Positions 36,451 to 46,365 of a stretch of 64,000 nucleotides of DNA are shown here, piece after piece (position 1 is the first letter of the stretch; the number at the start of each line of letters is the position of its first letter). Origin of the DNA: Paraburkholderia lacunae (lineage in GTDB: Bacteria > Pseudomonadota > Gammaproteobacteria > Burkholderiales > Burkholderiaceae); assembly GCF_003353175.1 (NCBI RefSeq), contig NZ_QHKS01000004.1, positions 186,001 through 250,000 of the forward strand, in the 5' to 3' direction. The position numbers and the translations under genes were made by a program. Below the pieces are notes generated by a model that worked only from the letters and a program-made list of their open reading frames with translations, ran no database searches and was not told the DNA's origin.

Positions 36451-36527
36451 TGGCGGCGGACCGGAGCGACCCACAGGGGCAGCGTGACGCTTCGCGTTCG
36501 TGAAGCGGCGCAATTTGCGCCATAACG

Positions 36528-37280
36528 TCAGCGGAAATAGCGCGCCGGCGTGTCGCCGAACGCGTCGCGGAACACCGCGATAAACGACGACACATCGTTG
36601 TAGCCGACTTCGAGCGCCACCTGCGTGACGCTGGCGCCCGCGCCCAGGCGCTCCAGCGCAACGAGCAGCCGCAATTGCTGGCGCCACTGGCCGAAGGTCA
36701 GCCCGGTCTCCTTGACGAACAGGCGCGCCGCGGTGCGAGCGGTGACGCCGGCAGCGGCCGCCAGATCCTCGAGCACCGCCTGTTCCGCCGGGTTGGCGCT
36801 CAGCGCGTCGGCGATCCGCTGGGCGCGCAGATCGCGTGGCCAGTTCACCGCCAGCGGTGCGGCAGGCAGACCCGGCAGCCGGTCCAGCAATACTTGCACG
36901 AGGCGCGTGGACGGGGCATCGAGCGGCTCGTCCTTCGGCAAATCGGCCACCGCGATTAGCAAGGCCTCCACCAGCCGGTCGAGCACGACCGCCGCGCCCT
37001 GTCCTGGCAGCGGCACCGCGTCCGCCTCGGCATACAGCGAATAGAGCCGCACCGGTTCGGCTGCGGACAGGCGATGCAACACGTCCGGCAGCATCCAGAC
37101 GGCGTGGCCCGGCGGCACCACCCACCGTGCGATTTCGGTGCGCACGGTCAGTACGCCTTCGCTCGCGTGAATCAGACGCGCGCGACCGCACGCGTGCAAC
37201 GGCTCGTCCAGCGCATCGTACCGTTCCTCGACCACGAATACCGAACGCTCGATGAGGTCCGGATCGAAGGCTCCCGTCAT
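36528..37280 (-). CDS. AraC family regulator
   Basis: 250 residues. N-terminal AraC-ligand cupin (VRTEIARWVVPPGHAVWMLP, ~45-75) and C-terminal double HTH (LEDLAAAAGVTARTAARLF and VTQVALEVGYNDVSSFIAVF, ending FGDTPARYFR). Regulators of this short type commonly control a neighbouring MFS exporter; the EmrB-like gene converges on it 77 bp away, making it a candidate target. Confidence 0.88.
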   Translation of the reverse strand: MTGAFDPDLIERSVFVVEERYDALDEPLHACGRARLIHASEGVLTVRTEIARWVVPPGHAVWMLPDVLHRLSAAEPVRLYSLYAEADAVPLPGQGAAVVLDRLVEALLIAVADLPKDEPLDAPSTRLVQVLLDRLPGLPAAPLAVNWPRDLRAQRIADALSANPAEQAVLEDLAAAAGVTARTAARLFVKETGLTFGQWRQQLRLLVALERLGAGASVTQVALEVGYNDVSSFIAVFRDAFGDTPARYFR

Positions 37281-37427
37281 GGGTGTCCGTTTTGCCCGGT
37301 TGTCGTTGGAAAGACAGAAAGACTAGCATAGCCGCCGCAAACGAGGTTCGCGCCTGGGCGCTCGGCGCCGCACGAACAATTCGCTCCGGGTTGTCGGTAA
37401 AATCGCGGCTCCAACGGTCCGAGCCCA

Positions 37428-38342
37428 ATGAACTACTCATCCATCCTCGAACAGATTCATCGCGATCTCCAGCCTTATCTGGGCACCGGCAAAGTAGCCG
37501 ACTACATTCCGGAGCTGGCAAAAGTCCCCGCCGACAGCTTCGGCATGGCAATCGTCACGACCTCGGGCGAAGTGTTTCGCACCGGCGCCGCCGACACGCG
37601 CTTTTCCATCCAGAGCATCTCCAAGCTGTTCGCCTGCACCATGGCGTTCCGGCTGCTCGGCGACGCGTTGTGGCAGCGCGTCGGGCGCGAGCCTTCCGGC
37701 ACCGCGTTCAACTCGCTGGTCCAGCTCGAAGCCGAACAGGGCAAGCCGCGCAATCCGTTCATCAACGCGGGCGCGCTGGTCGTCACCGACGTGCTGTGCC
37801 GCCGCTTCGTGCAGGCCGAGACGGCGCTGGTCGAATTCATGCGGCGCCTGACCGGCGAAACGAGCATCGACTACGATTCGCGCGTCGCCCAGTCTGAACG
37901 GCAGCACGCCCACCGCAACCAGGCGATGGCGCACTTCATGGCGAGCTTCGGCAACATGGAGATGCCGCCGCAAGTGGTGGTCGACGCTTATTGCCGGCAG
38001 TGCGCGATTTCGATGAGTTGCGTCGAACTGGCGAAAGCGGCGCTGTTTCTGGCCAACCACGGTGTCGTGCCCGCCACCGGCGAGCGGATTCTCGACACCA
38101 GTTCCGCCAAGCGTCTGTCCGCGCTGATGCTGACCTGCGGCACCTACGATGCTGCGGGCGATTTCGTCTATCGGGTCGGCTTGCCGGCGAAAAGCGGCGT
38201 GGGCGGCGGAATCGTCGCCGTGCTGCCCGGCGAGATGGCCGTGTGCGTGTGGTCGCCTGGGCTCGACACCAACGGCAATTCGCTGGCGGGCGTGTTGGCA
38301 TTGGAATGGTTGACCACGCTTACCGCGCAGTCGATTTTTTGA
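37428..38342 (+). CDS. glsA: Glutaminase
   Basis: 304 residues, exact family length. Serine-lysine catalytic pair Ser63/Lys66 in FSIQSISKLF; further landmarks are EPSGTAFNSLVQLE, NPFINAGALV, HRNQAMAHFM and KSGVGGGIVAVLPG. Hydrolyses L-glutamine to glutamate and ammonia in the cytoplasm. Followed by a hairpin at 38356-38379. Monocistronic. Confidence 0.95.
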   Translation: MNYSSILEQIHRDLQPYLGTGKVADYIPELAKVPADSFGMAIVTTSGEVFRTGAADTRFSIQSISKLFACTMAFRLLGDALWQRVGREPSGTAFNSLVQLEAEQGKPRNPFINAGALVVTDVLCRRFVQAETALVEFMRRLTGETSIDYDSRVAQSERQHAHRNQAMAHFMASFGNMEMPPQVVVDAYCRQCAISMSCVELAKAALFLANHGVVPATGERILDTSSAKRLSALMLTCGTYDAAGDFVYRVGLPAKSGVGGGIVAVLPGEMAVCVWSPGLDTNGNSLAGVLALEWLTTLTAQSIF

Positions 38343-38656
38343 TACCACTCGCGCAGACACCCCAAAAAGTTTGGGTGTCCGTATTTGCCGGTTGACGCCC
38401 GAGTGCTCTGTTGCATTGCAAAACAGCAGGGTGCTCCCTGGAGCGTCACTGGTACCCGACCGCGCAAATTTTTCCATGAACGACGCGTGGTACGTCTATA
38501 ACACCCGAACGGGGCTGCGCTCAGCTCATCGATGACCAGCTGCGTGATGTTCACGAAAGTTCACGAAACGCTTGGAAGGCATATCGCCCTCCAGGAATTC
38601 GTGGTTGTTGATGCAGGAAGGCAACCTGCAACGTCCGTTTCCGTTGGGAGGCAATT
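38343..38656. other. Intergenic region after glutaminase
   Basis: 314 bp. Contains the hairpin at 38356-38379 and the leader of the RutE-like gene (GGGAGG before its ATG). No other feature recognised. Confidence 0.5.
38356..38379 (+). terminator. Terminator-like hairpin after glutaminase
   Basis: Stem GACACCC/GGGTGTC extendable through an A-run and T-run in the loop; 14 bp after the stop. The T-tract that follows is poor, so efficiency is uncertain. Confidence 0.5.
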
Positions 38657-39289
38657 ATGGACAAGCGATTGAATGAAGAAGGGATGGATCTGCTGTTCCG
38701 CCAGGCCCGAACCCACAATAGCTGGCTGCCTAAACCGGTCAGTGATGACACATTGCGCGAACTCTACGAGCTGATGAAGTGGTGTCCAACGAGCGCAAAC
38801 TGCAGCCCAGCACGTTTTCTGTTCCTGCGCAGTCAGGAAGCGAAGCAACGACTTCTGCCGGCATTGGCACCAGGCAACATCGACAAGACGATGGGTGCAC
38901 CGGTGACGGCCATCATCGCTTATGACGGCAAGTTCTATGACAAGCTGCCTAAACTGTTCCCGCACGCAGATGCGCGAGCCTGGTTCGCCGACACACCGGA
39001 ACTGGCCGAGGTCACGGCACGGCGCAATAGCTCGCTACAAGGGGCTTATTTCATCCTGGCTGCCCGCTCGCTCGGACTGGATTGTGGTCCGATGTCCGGG
39101 TTCGATCATGCAAAAGTCGACCATGAATTTTTTCCTGCGAGCGCACAGGAGGGCGCCTTCCAGCAGGAGCACTTTCCCGACAGCCACATCAAGTCGAATT
39201 TCCTCTGCAATCTGGGCTATGGTGATCCGGCAGGGCTGTTCCCGCGCAGCCCACGCCTGGATTTTGACGAGGCCTGCATATTGCTTTGA
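38657..39289 (+). CDS. rutE: RutE-like malonic semialdehyde reductase/nitroreductase family
   Basis: 210 residues aligned by eye with E. coli RutE throughout: [74 protein letters not shown] and [12 protein letters not shown]. RutE is an FMN-family reductase that converts malonic semialdehyde to 3-hydroxypropionate in uracil degradation. About a dozen residues ([14 protein letters not shown]) are inserted before the [14 protein letters not shown] motif. No other rut genes are present, so the substrate may differ. GGGAGG precedes the ATG. Confidence 0.83.
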   Translation: MDKRLNEEGMDLLFRQARTHNSWLPKPVSDDTLRELYELMKWCPTSANCSPARFLFLRSQEAKQRLLPALAPGNIDKTMGAPVTAIIAYDGKFYDKLPKLFPHADARAWFADTPELAEVTARRNSSLQGAYFILAARSLGLDCGPMSGFDHAKVDHEFFPASAQEGAFQQEHFPDSHIKSNFLCNLGYGDPAGLFPRSPRLDFDEACILL

Positions 39290-40222
39290 CCATCAGGAAC
39301 CCCGCTTCGCAGGCCTGATCCCCCTCGCCTAGGTGCAAACGGCTCACGTGCTGGTGGATCAGCATGTGGGCCCAATTGCACGGCCAATGCAAGAAGACGT
39401 TCTGGTCCGGTGCGGGCCTACCCATACGACCGACACAAACATGGGTGCATGCGACCGAGACCGACGCTCACGGGTGCCGGCCCTGCATCGCCAATCGTGC
39501 CGCCGAGCGCCGAGACGCCATGCCCACCGACCGTGGCGCCCCATGGTCCCAAGGAATAGGTCCTCTCTCCACCACCTGTCGACAGCCATCGCATTCTCGG
39601 CGATCGCAGCCGTGTCCTGCAAAGCCGACCGCTGCAGACATTCGGTTTGGCCATCAACTCTGGTTTGAAGCGGATTCCTTTGTTGCAGATGGCAACGGCT
39701 CCCCTGACGCTGATTCGAACAAGTCGAAGTGACATGGAGACGCTGGTGTACGGTGATCATGTACGGCCGCGGATCTTGATTGTCTGCAGCAGGCTCGTAA
39801 GCGGACGAGCGGGTCATCTTCTCGCTACCATGGACCTTATCGCGGGTACGAAAGCAGTGGGGCAAACTCCGGTTCTGCCGTCGAAAGCGCACGTTGATTT
39901 GAGGCGCCATGTTTCTGCAAGCACATACATGTTCTGACAGGTTCTGACCGATCTTCTGCATGCCCCATGCCACGTCAATTAAGGTGGGGATGCCGCGTGA
40001 CCAATCGGCATCCATATTGAATTCTTCACCCATATGAGGTTGCCGCGACCTAGTGTGTTTATGGAGGCGAATCTCTCGGTGGGTGGCAGCAATCGGTGGT
40101 TTTGCGGCGGGGCAAGTCGTTTTGCGCACGTAAATCGGCCGTTCACACGGCGAGAGTCATCGTGCCGGTGATGTGCTGCCGGCAGTGCAAAAGGCGTTTT
40201 ACCCTTTTTCGCGAGGCACAAA
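39290..40222. other. Stretch without a convincing gene, possibly decayed sequence
   Basis: 933 bp. The longest frame (39359-40129, minus, 256 codons) has no recognised motif, and a part resembling ordered protein (STGGGERTYSLGPWGATVGG, minus, ~39500-39620) lies in a different frame, suggesting degenerate coding DNA. A direct repeat of GTTCTGAC occurs near 39930-39945. No terminator or mobile-element end was identified. Confidence 0.45.
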
Positions 40223-41875
40223 ATGAAATCAATTTCCAGACGCCTATCCCGTTTTATTTCCCAGGGTCTCGCAGGTGGCGGCATCATCGCACTCACGTGC
40301 GCGATTGGCACAGGCTCCCAGGCGCAGACGCTCGGCCCACTCGTCCAGGTGGCCGCGGGCGATCCGTTCAGTGGCTGCACTGCCGACCAGGTGCACGCGC
40401 AGGAGGCCGCATTCGGGAGCATCCTTTATCCAGCCACGTTGATCGAGCCGTGGGTGGCGGCTGATCCGACCGACCCGTCTCGCCTCCTCGTCGGCCACCA
40501 GCAGGACCGCTGGGACGACGGTGGCTCACGCGGGCTCGTCGGCGTCGTCTCCAACGATGCGGGCAGCAGCTGGACCAATTCGATCCCGACCGGCGTTACC
40601 GAGTGCACCGGGGGTAAATTCGGTCGTGCCTCCGATCCCTGGGTAGACTTTGCGCAAAATGGAACGGCCTTCTTCTTCTCGCTGGTGTTGGATCCGATGA
40701 GGGCGACGACTCCGTTTGGCGCACGAAATAGCGGGCTGCTGGTCAGCCGGTCCGTCGACCACGGCGCGACGTGGCAAACTCCGGTTACGCTGATCCGCAA
40801 CAACTCGCCGCACGTGCTCAATGACAAGAACTCGCTCACCGCCGATCCGACCGCAAGCAATAATGTCTATGCGGTGTGGGATCAGCTGAGCGTTTTCCCG
40901 CCAACCAAGAACGGCGCTCAATTGCTCGCGGAAAACGATGGTGTCGCAATCGCGCGCGAATTGCTTAACGCTACAGCGGGCGGTGCTCCGTCCTTCAAAT
41001 TTAATTTTACCGGCCCGACCTTCTTCTCGCGATCCATCGACAATGGCGTGACCTGGAGCACGGCCGCCCCGATCTACCAGCCGGGCACGAACAAACAGAC
41101 GATCGACAACATCGTGCGGGTGTTGCCTGATGGGACCGTGCTCGATTTCTTCACCGCGATCGGTGTCACGAATTCGGGTCTCAGCATCGGCTATATCAAG
41201 TCCACGGATAAGGGAGCGAGCTGGAGCGGGCCAACGTTCGCCAACGATATTCACGTGGTCAGAGTGGTCACTCCGGACACCGGCGGGCGGATACGCGATG
41301 CCTCCATTCTCTACAGCGTGGCTGTGAACCCAGTCACGGGGGCAATCTATCTCGCCTGGCAGGACGATCGCTTTTCGAAGGCCATGTGCCCCACCCCCAC
41401 AAGTTCCACTGGGTCAATCCCGATCGACAGCATCGTCTTCAGCGAGTCGGATGACGGCGGGCTAACCTGGTCGGCGCCGGTGATGATCAACAAGACGCCG
41501 GCGAATGCCACGAATCCGTGCCGTCAGCAGGCCTTCATCCCCGCGGTGGTGGCGTCGGGCGACGGCAAGACGGTCGTGGTGACGTACTACGACTTTCGTA
41601 ACGACGGGAAGACACCTGGCATCGAGGGCACCGACTATTTCGCGCTCTTCTGCCCTACCTCCAGCGATTGCACGAAGCCTGCCAACTGGGGCAATGAGGA
41701 GCCTCTGACCACAGCCTCGTTCAACATACTTGACGCTCCCGTGGCGCGTGGCCATTTCCTCGGCGATTACATGGGCTTGACTGCTAGCGGGCCCACGACC
41801 GTGTACCCGGTATTCGGCATAGCCACGGGTCACAACGTGACGGCGGAATTCACCCGCCAGATCTCATTGCCGTGA
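40223..41875 (+). CDS. Secreted sialidase-like/BNR (Asp-box) repeat protein
   Basis: 550 residues. N-terminal Sec signal (RRLSRF..., hydrophobic 18-32, cleavage after GSQAQ around 34-35). Five Asp boxes mark a beta-propeller: NDAGSSW (~111-117), SVDHGATW (177-184), SIDNGVTW (271-278), STDKGASW (327-334) and SDDGGLTW (409-416). Sialidase-fold proteins include exo-sialidases and many unrelated glycan binders. The arginine triad expected of true sialidases could not be confirmed, so enzymatic activity is not claimed. No sialic-acid genes are nearby. Exported to the periplasm or beyond. Confidence 0.82.
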   Translation: MKSISRRLSRFISQGLAGGGIIALTCAIGTGSQAQTLGPLVQVAAGDPFSGCTADQVHAQEAAFGSILYPATLIEPWVAADPTDPSRLLVGHQQDRWDDGGSRGLVGVVSNDAGSSWTNSIPTGVTECTGGKFGRASDPWVDFAQNGTAFFFSLVLDPMRATTPFGARNSGLLVSRSVDHGATWQTPVTLIRNNSPHVLNDKNSLTADPTASNNVYAVWDQLSVFPPTKNGAQLLAENDGVAIARELLNATAGGAPSFKFNFTGPTFFSRSIDNGVTWSTAAPIYQPGTNKQTIDNIVRVLPDGTVLDFFTAIGVTNSGLSIGYIKSTDKGASWSGPTFANDIHVVRVVTPDTGGRIRDASILYSVAVNPVTGAIYLAWQDDRFSKAMCPTPTSSTGSIPIDSIVFSESDDGGLTWSAPVMINKTPANATNPCRQQAFIPAVVASGDGKTVVVTYYDFRNDGKTPGIEGTDYFALFCPTSSDCTKPANWGNEEPLTTASFNILDAPVARGHFLGDYMGLTASGPTTVYPVFGIATGHNVTAEFTRQISLP

Positions 41876-42137
41876 GCGCAACCGGCGGCGACTGAAGGAG
41901 GGTCGCCGCCCGGTCCTCCGTCATCGATCGCCTCCCATTCAGGAAGCACCACACCGGAAGCACCCCTCGCAACTGCCTTGAGCCAGTCTGTGGCAAACTG
42001 CGACGCCGTACGTGGACACATCCGAGGCGCTGCATAGACCAGCGCCGCCGCCCACGCAATACGCACACCGGCGCGAAGCGCCTTAAAACACCTAGGAATC
42101 CATACCTCCAGATCTTTACGACCGAGGCTAACTGACT

Positions 42138-42959
42138 ATGACGAATCTCTATCGCGGGATGGATCGGGCGACGCTTGACGCCGCCTACAACAACACGCAA
42201 GCAATTCCGGATTTCCCCGAAGTGCTGCGGGTTTTTCAGTCGCGCAGCGCGAAGCTCTATGAAAGAGTCTCGTGCCGGCGCGACCTGCGCTATGGCGAGC
42301 ACCCCCGCGAACGTTTTGACTGGCTTCCCTGCGGCAATTCCGGAGCGCCCACCTTCATCTTCATCCACGGTGGCTACTGGCAGAACTGCGCCAAGGAAGA
42401 TTTTGCGTTTATCGCGGATGGCGCGCTTGCCAGAGGCTTCAATGTTGTACTGGCCGAATACACGCTTGCGCCGGAAGCATCGATCACGCAAATCGCTGGG
42501 GAAATCGGCCGTCTATTGGATCACCTCGGGGCCGACGCCGAAGGGCTTGGAACAGCAGGTCGCCAGGTGTGTCTCAGCGGTCATTCGGCCGGCGGTCATC
42601 TGACGGCGCTGCATCGCGCGCACCCGGTTGTCACGCGTGCGCTGGCGATCAGCGCTCTGGTCGATCTTGAGCCGATCAGCCTTTCCTGGCTCAACGACAA
42701 GCTGCAACTGAGCAAGGACGAAATCGACACCTACAGTCCGTTGCACCATATAGGCAAGGGAGCGCCGATGATCGTCGCGGTCGGTGCCGCGGAACTGCCC
42801 GAGCTGGTGCGTCAGTCAGACGAGTATGCGGCAGCATGTAACGCAGCAGGGGAGAAAGTCGAACACGTTCACGTGCCGGCGTGTACCCATTTCTCGGTGC
42901 TCGACGACCTTGCTCGACCGGACGGCATCTTGATGAGTGCGCTCGACCGGTTAGGCTAG
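42138..42959 (+). CDS. Kynurenine-formamidase-like alpha/beta hydrolase
   Basis: 273 residues. The HGGYW motif (77-81) is characteristic of arylformamidases; nucleophile Ser150 in [10 protein letters not shown] and a C-terminal His in [11 protein letters not shown] complete the triad. Such enzymes hydrolyse N-formylkynurenine or related arylamides/carbamates. No tryptophan-degradation genes are adjacent, so the natural substrate may be another amide or ester. Stands alone between the secreted BNR protein and the MarR gene. Confidence 0.83.
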   Translation: MTNLYRGMDRATLDAAYNNTQAIPDFPEVLRVFQSRSAKLYERVSCRRDLRYGEHPRERFDWLPCGNSGAPTFIFIHGGYWQNCAKEDFAFIADGALARGFNVVLAEYTLAPEASITQIAGEIGRLLDHLGADAEGLGTAGRQVCLSGHSAGGHLTALHRAHPVVTRALAISALVDLEPISLSWLNDKLQLSKDEIDTYSPLHHIGKGAPMIVAVGAAELPELVRQSDEYAAACNAAGEKVEHVHVPACTHFSVLDDLARPDGILMSALDRLG

Positions 42960-43096
42960 CCTTTGGCGGCTCGTGTTCCCTGAAGACAATTGACGGTCGC
43001 ACGCGCAGCGGAGCAACGCCAAGTCGCGGCAGCCGAACGATTACTCGGCGAGACCTGTGAACGGCCGCAACGACACCCCTGCGGGTAACGAACGCA

Positions 43097-43537
43097 CTAT
43101 TCCCCGAGGGGCAATAGCGCCAAAAGCAGGCGCCGCAACTCCAGACATTCGGCCGGCGTCAGCCTCGCAGTGAGAATGCGCTCGAGCTCCTCGACACGTG
43201 GACGCAACGTCGCAAGCTGCTTCTTGCCGGCGGGAGTAAGGAACAGCACATAGCTACGTTTGTCGACGGGATCGTCCGAGCGTTCGATCAAATTATTGCG
43301 GACCATACGCGCGACTAGATCAGCGATTGTCGAACGGTCCACGTCGAGTTCATCGCCGAGTTGTCGTTGATTGACGCCGGGCGTCATCTGCAAGATTTCG
43401 AGCGCCGCGTACTGAACGCTCGTGATCTCGGCGGAGACTACGCTGAGCCATACCGCTACGTGGCGCTGCTGGGCGCGGCGTACCAGGCTGCCCGTGAATC
43501 TGGACAGCGTTTCGGGGTCGTCGTGTTTGGTCGGCAA
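43097..43537 (-). CDS. MarR family regulator (MobR-like)
   Basis: 146 residues with the MarR winged helix: VNQRQLGDELDVDRSTIADL then VARMVRNNLIERSDDPVDKR (recognition helix and wing). It starts 3 bp after the mobA-like stop and is co-transcribed with it. In Comamonas the neighbouring MarR protein MobR represses 3-hydroxybenzoate 4-monooxygenase until the substrate binds; the same role is inferred here, with an operator at 45494-45517. Confidence 0.88.
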   Translation of the reverse strand: MPTKHDDPETLSRFTGSLVRRAQQRHVAVWLSVVSAEITSVQYAALEILQMTPGVNQRQLGDELDVDRSTIADLVARMVRNNLIERSDDPVDKRSYVLFLTPAGKKQLATLRPRVEELERILTARLTPAECLELRRLLLALLPLGE

Positions 43538-43540
43538 TTT

Positions 43541-45454
43541 CTAAGCGTGTAGCGAAGAGGTGTTCGTTCGGAAAATGGGCCGCAAAAATGCCTTCAATTC
43601 GGCGTAGGCGTCAAGCGGAAGTACATGCGCGACGTACTGGTCCGGACGGACCACGACGAGCGCGCCCCGTTCCCGGTCGATGCCACGCTCGTCGAAGATA
43701 TCAGTCGCCGCGTCGCTCGTAAATGCTTTCTCGTAGTCAATGAGGCCGTAGCGTCCCTTGCGCGGCAGCAACAACGCATGTAGATCCTCGAGTCGTACTT
43801 CGCGATGAGGCTGCTGCAACACTGCGCGAAGATCGAAGACGCTATCCGCATCGGCATCTTCCGGCGTGACGAGACGCAAGATCGAATCGGGCGACCTGGC
43901 GAGATGTTCGCACAGTGCATTGAGCGCACCTCCGCTTGCGTCCGAGAAAGCGTACAGGCGCCAGCGACCATCGGCGCGTGCCGCGTGACCGAGTTGCACC
44001 GGCTTCGCATCGGCGAGACGAACGACGGGCGACGAATGAAAGCGCGTGCCGATGGTGAAGCCGCTCGCGAGCGATTGATATGTCGATTCGCCCGTCAACG
44101 CGCCCGGCCGATATCGCGTCGCTACGCCCGCCGTATACCGACCCGCGCGAACGAAATAGTCCTGCAGTTCGGTTGGATCGACACCGCCTGCTTCGGGGCG
44201 GTTGGGGTCTTTCGGCGGGGCGGCCATCATGGCTGACCATTCCTTGTCGAAGTCGATCAGTTCTTGCGCGACGGGCTGGCGTTCATCGGAATACGTGCGT
44301 AACAGGTCGATGTCGCTAAGTCCTTGCAGCACCGCGCCGAGCTTCCAGCCGAGATTGAAGCCGTCCTGCATCGAAACGTTCATGCCCTGACCCGCTTTCG
44401 CGCTATGCGTGTGACAGGCATCACCAGCGATGAACACGCGCGGCTCGCGAGATGTTCCATCGGCGGCGATGGCATCGTCGAAGCGATCGGTCAGACGCTG
44501 CCCCACTTCATAAACCGAAAACCACGCAACTTCTTTCACGTCGAGTGAATAGGGATGCAGAATCCGTTGCGCGGTCTGAATGATGCGATCGACCGTGGTC
44601 TGCTTGATCGTGTCGCGATTCTCCGGCGTGACTTCGCCCAGATCGACGTAAAAGCGCACGAGATAACCGCCTTCACGCGGAATGATGAGCAGATTTCCGT
44701 TGTTTGCAGACTGAATCGCCGCTTTCAGGCGGATGTCCGGAAAGTCGGTGACGGCAAGTGCATCCATCACGCCCCACGCATGGTTGGCCGCATCGCCTTG
44801 CAGCGTCTGCCCGATGGCAGCACGCACACGACTGCGGGCGCCATCGGAGCCCACGACATAGCGAGCACGCACGGTGACTGTTTCATTGAGCCGCGATGCA
44901 TCCGTTCGACGTAATGTGACGCGTACGGGATACTCGCCCGCGTTATCGCGCCGCACGTCCTCGACCTCGAGATCGTAATCCGGTTCGAGCCGTTGCGCGG
45001 ACCGGCGCATCACATCGAGCAGATACTCCTGCACGCGGGCCTGATTGACAATGACGTGCGGAAACTCCGACATACCTGATTCGGTATCCTGAACACGACC
45101 GGTACGCTTGATCGCGCCACGGTCATCTGCATCTGGTCTCCAAAAAACGGTTTCGTTGACCCAATAGGCTTCGCGCAACAAGCGATCGCTAAGGCCGAAT
45201 GCATTGAACATCTCGACGGTGCGGCATGCGACTCCGTCTGCCTGCCCCATCAGCAACGGGCCCGAGCGACGCTCGACGATGCGCGTCCTGATCGACGGAA
45301 ACTGCGACAGCTGAGCCGCAAGCACGAGCCCGGCCGGTCCGCTTCCGACGATGAGCACATCGACCGCATCGGGCATTTCGACGCTAGGCGCGCCATCGGC
45401 GCCTGGCTCGATCGTCGGATCCCCGACGCGGAAACCGTTGAGATGAAATTGCAT
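43541..45454 (-). CDS. mobA: MobA-type 3-hydroxybenzoate 4-monooxygenase
   Basis: 637 residues from the ATG at MQFHLNGFRVGDP, with GGAGGAAG upstream; the frame is open to 45511. Class A FAD monooxygenase: dinucleotide motif VDVLIVGSGPAGLVLAAQL (32-50), DG motif RYVVGSDGARSRVR and GD motif FIAGDACHTHSAKAGQGMN. Agreement with Comamonas MobA runs the length, including the start (MQFHLNGFR), GQADG.ACRT.EMF and the C-terminal VVRPDQYVAHVLPL. It would hydroxylate 3-hydroxybenzoate to protocatechuate with NADPH and O2; a phenol-hydroxylase-like substrate is the alternative. Confidence 0.88.
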   Translation of the reverse strand: MQFHLNGFRVGDPTIEPGADGAPSVEMPDAVDVLIVGSGPAGLVLAAQLSQFPSIRTRIVERRSGPLLMGQADGVACRTVEMFNAFGLSDRLLREAYWVNETVFWRPDADDRGAIKRTGRVQDTESGMSEFPHVIVNQARVQEYLLDVMRRSAQRLEPDYDLEVEDVRRDNAGEYPVRVTLRRTDASRLNETVTVRARYVVGSDGARSRVRAAIGQTLQGDAANHAWGVMDALAVTDFPDIRLKAAIQSANNGNLLIIPREGGYLVRFYVDLGEVTPENRDTIKQTTVDRIIQTAQRILHPYSLDVKEVAWFSVYEVGQRLTDRFDDAIAADGTSREPRVFIAGDACHTHSAKAGQGMNVSMQDGFNLGWKLGAVLQGLSDIDLLRTYSDERQPVAQELIDFDKEWSAMMAAPPKDPNRPEAGGVDPTELQDYFVRAGRYTAGVATRYRPGALTGESTYQSLASGFTIGTRFHSSPVVRLADAKPVQLGHAARADGRWRLYAFSDASGGALNALCEHLARSPDSILRLVTPEDADADSVFDLRAVLQQPHREVRLEDLHALLLPRKGRYGLIDYEKAFTSDAATDIFDERGIDRERGALVVVRPDQYVAHVLPLDAYAELKAFLRPIFRTNTSSLHA

Positions 45455-45492
45455 GATGTCTTCCTCCAATCTGTCTCGATCACCTGGTGACG

Positions 45493-45498
45493 AATATA
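45493..45498 (-). promoter_or_regulatory. Probable -10 box of mobA
   Basis: Minus-strand TATATT 39 bp upstream of the mobA ATG; no clear -35. It lies at the edge of the predicted MarR operator. Confidence 0.5.
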
Positions 45499-45517
45499 CT
45501 CCGTACACCAACTATAT
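45494..45517. promoter_or_regulatory. Predicted MarR operator upstream of mobA
   Basis: 24-bp imperfect palindrome with ATATA and TATAT ends and a GT/AC centre; 18 of 24 positions are symmetric. It overlaps the -10, as expected for a MarR repressor. Confidence 0.6.
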
Positions 45518-45555
45518 AAAAGCACTTCTTGTGATCATGGATGTTTACCCTGATC

Positions 45556-46329
45556 TCAGGATGCGCTTTGCGAATCTCCGTCGATCGGGATCATTTGCCC
45601 GGAAATTGAACGCCCGGCGTCAGATGCCAGAAAAACAGCGAGCGCGGCAATGTCGGCCGGATCGACAAAATGCTTGATGGATTGATTGGCGAGCGCAGCC
45701 GCCTCTTCCTGCGCGACGGTGCGGCCGCTGGCTGATGCGCGTCCCGCCAGCACCTGCTGAATCCGTGGACCTTCCACGGCACCCGGCAGAATCGCGTTGA
45801 CTCGTATGCCGAATTCGCCGAGCTCACGCGACAAGGTCTTTGCGAATCCGATGAGACCCCATTTGGTCGTCGCGTAGGGACTGCGGTTCGGGTAACCGAA
45901 GCGGCCGGCGAGCGACGACATGATGAGAATCACGCCCGCGCTCGACTGCTTCAGGAACGGGATGGCCCGTTGCGTCACCATGAACGTCCCGGTGAGGTTC
46001 AGACGAAGCACCGCTTCCCAGGCGTCCGGATCCATCTCCGCGACACTTGCGGTCGGTCCCGCAATGCCCGCGTTGTTCACGAGAACATCCAAGCCGCCGA
46101 GAGCGGACGCGGCGTCCTCGACCATGCGCGAAGCCGCCGCGCGATCGGCGATGTCGCACACCGATGCCCTGACGCCCGGCAATTGCGTTTGCATCTCTTG
46201 AAGCGCCGCTTCGTCGATATCGCAGACAAAAACGCTCGCGCCTGCCGATACGAATGCTTCCGTAATGGTGCGTCCTATACCGCCCGCACCAGCGGTCACC
46301 AGCACGCGCATGCCTTTTGATGTGGTCAT
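45556..46329 (-). CDS. Short-chain dehydrogenase/reductase
   Basis: 257 residues from the ATG at MTTSKGMRVLV, with AGGGGGA upstream. Rossmann TAGAGGIG (12-19), NNAG (85-88), catalytic Ser139, Tyr152 and Lys156 (MSSLAGRFGYPNRSPYATTK). NAD(P)-dependent oxidation or reduction of a hydroxyl or ketone. It is 36 bp downstream of the thioesterase and upstream of mobA on one strand, so it may process an aromatic or acyl intermediate. Confidence 0.9.
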   Translation of the reverse strand: MTTSKGMRVLVTAGAGGIGRTITEAFVSAGASVFVCDIDEAALQEMQTQLPGVRASVCDIADRAAASRMVEDAASALGGLDVLVNNAGIAGPTASVAEMDPDAWEAVLRLNLTGTFMVTQRAIPFLKQSSAGVILIMSSLAGRFGYPNRSPYATTKWGLIGFAKTLSRELGEFGIRVNAILPGAVEGPRIQQVLAGRASASGRTVAQEEAAALANQSIKHFVDPADIAALAVFLASDAGRSISGQMIPIDGDSQSAS

Positions 46330-46365
46330 GAATCCCCCTGCTCTGACTTGGATCACGCTCACCGC

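Noticed and set aside
35332..37551. 739-codon minus-strand frame spanning the EmrB-like and AraC genes
   Set aside because: Shadow frame; no motifs, crosses two well-supported genes.
39359..40129. 256-codon minus-strand gene
   Set aside because: No motif, odd composition, no ribosome site, and protein-like fragments occur in other frames.
40223..41875. Firm call of exo-sialidase activity
   Set aside because: Asp boxes prove a BNR propeller only; the arginine triad and sialic-acid gene context were not seen.
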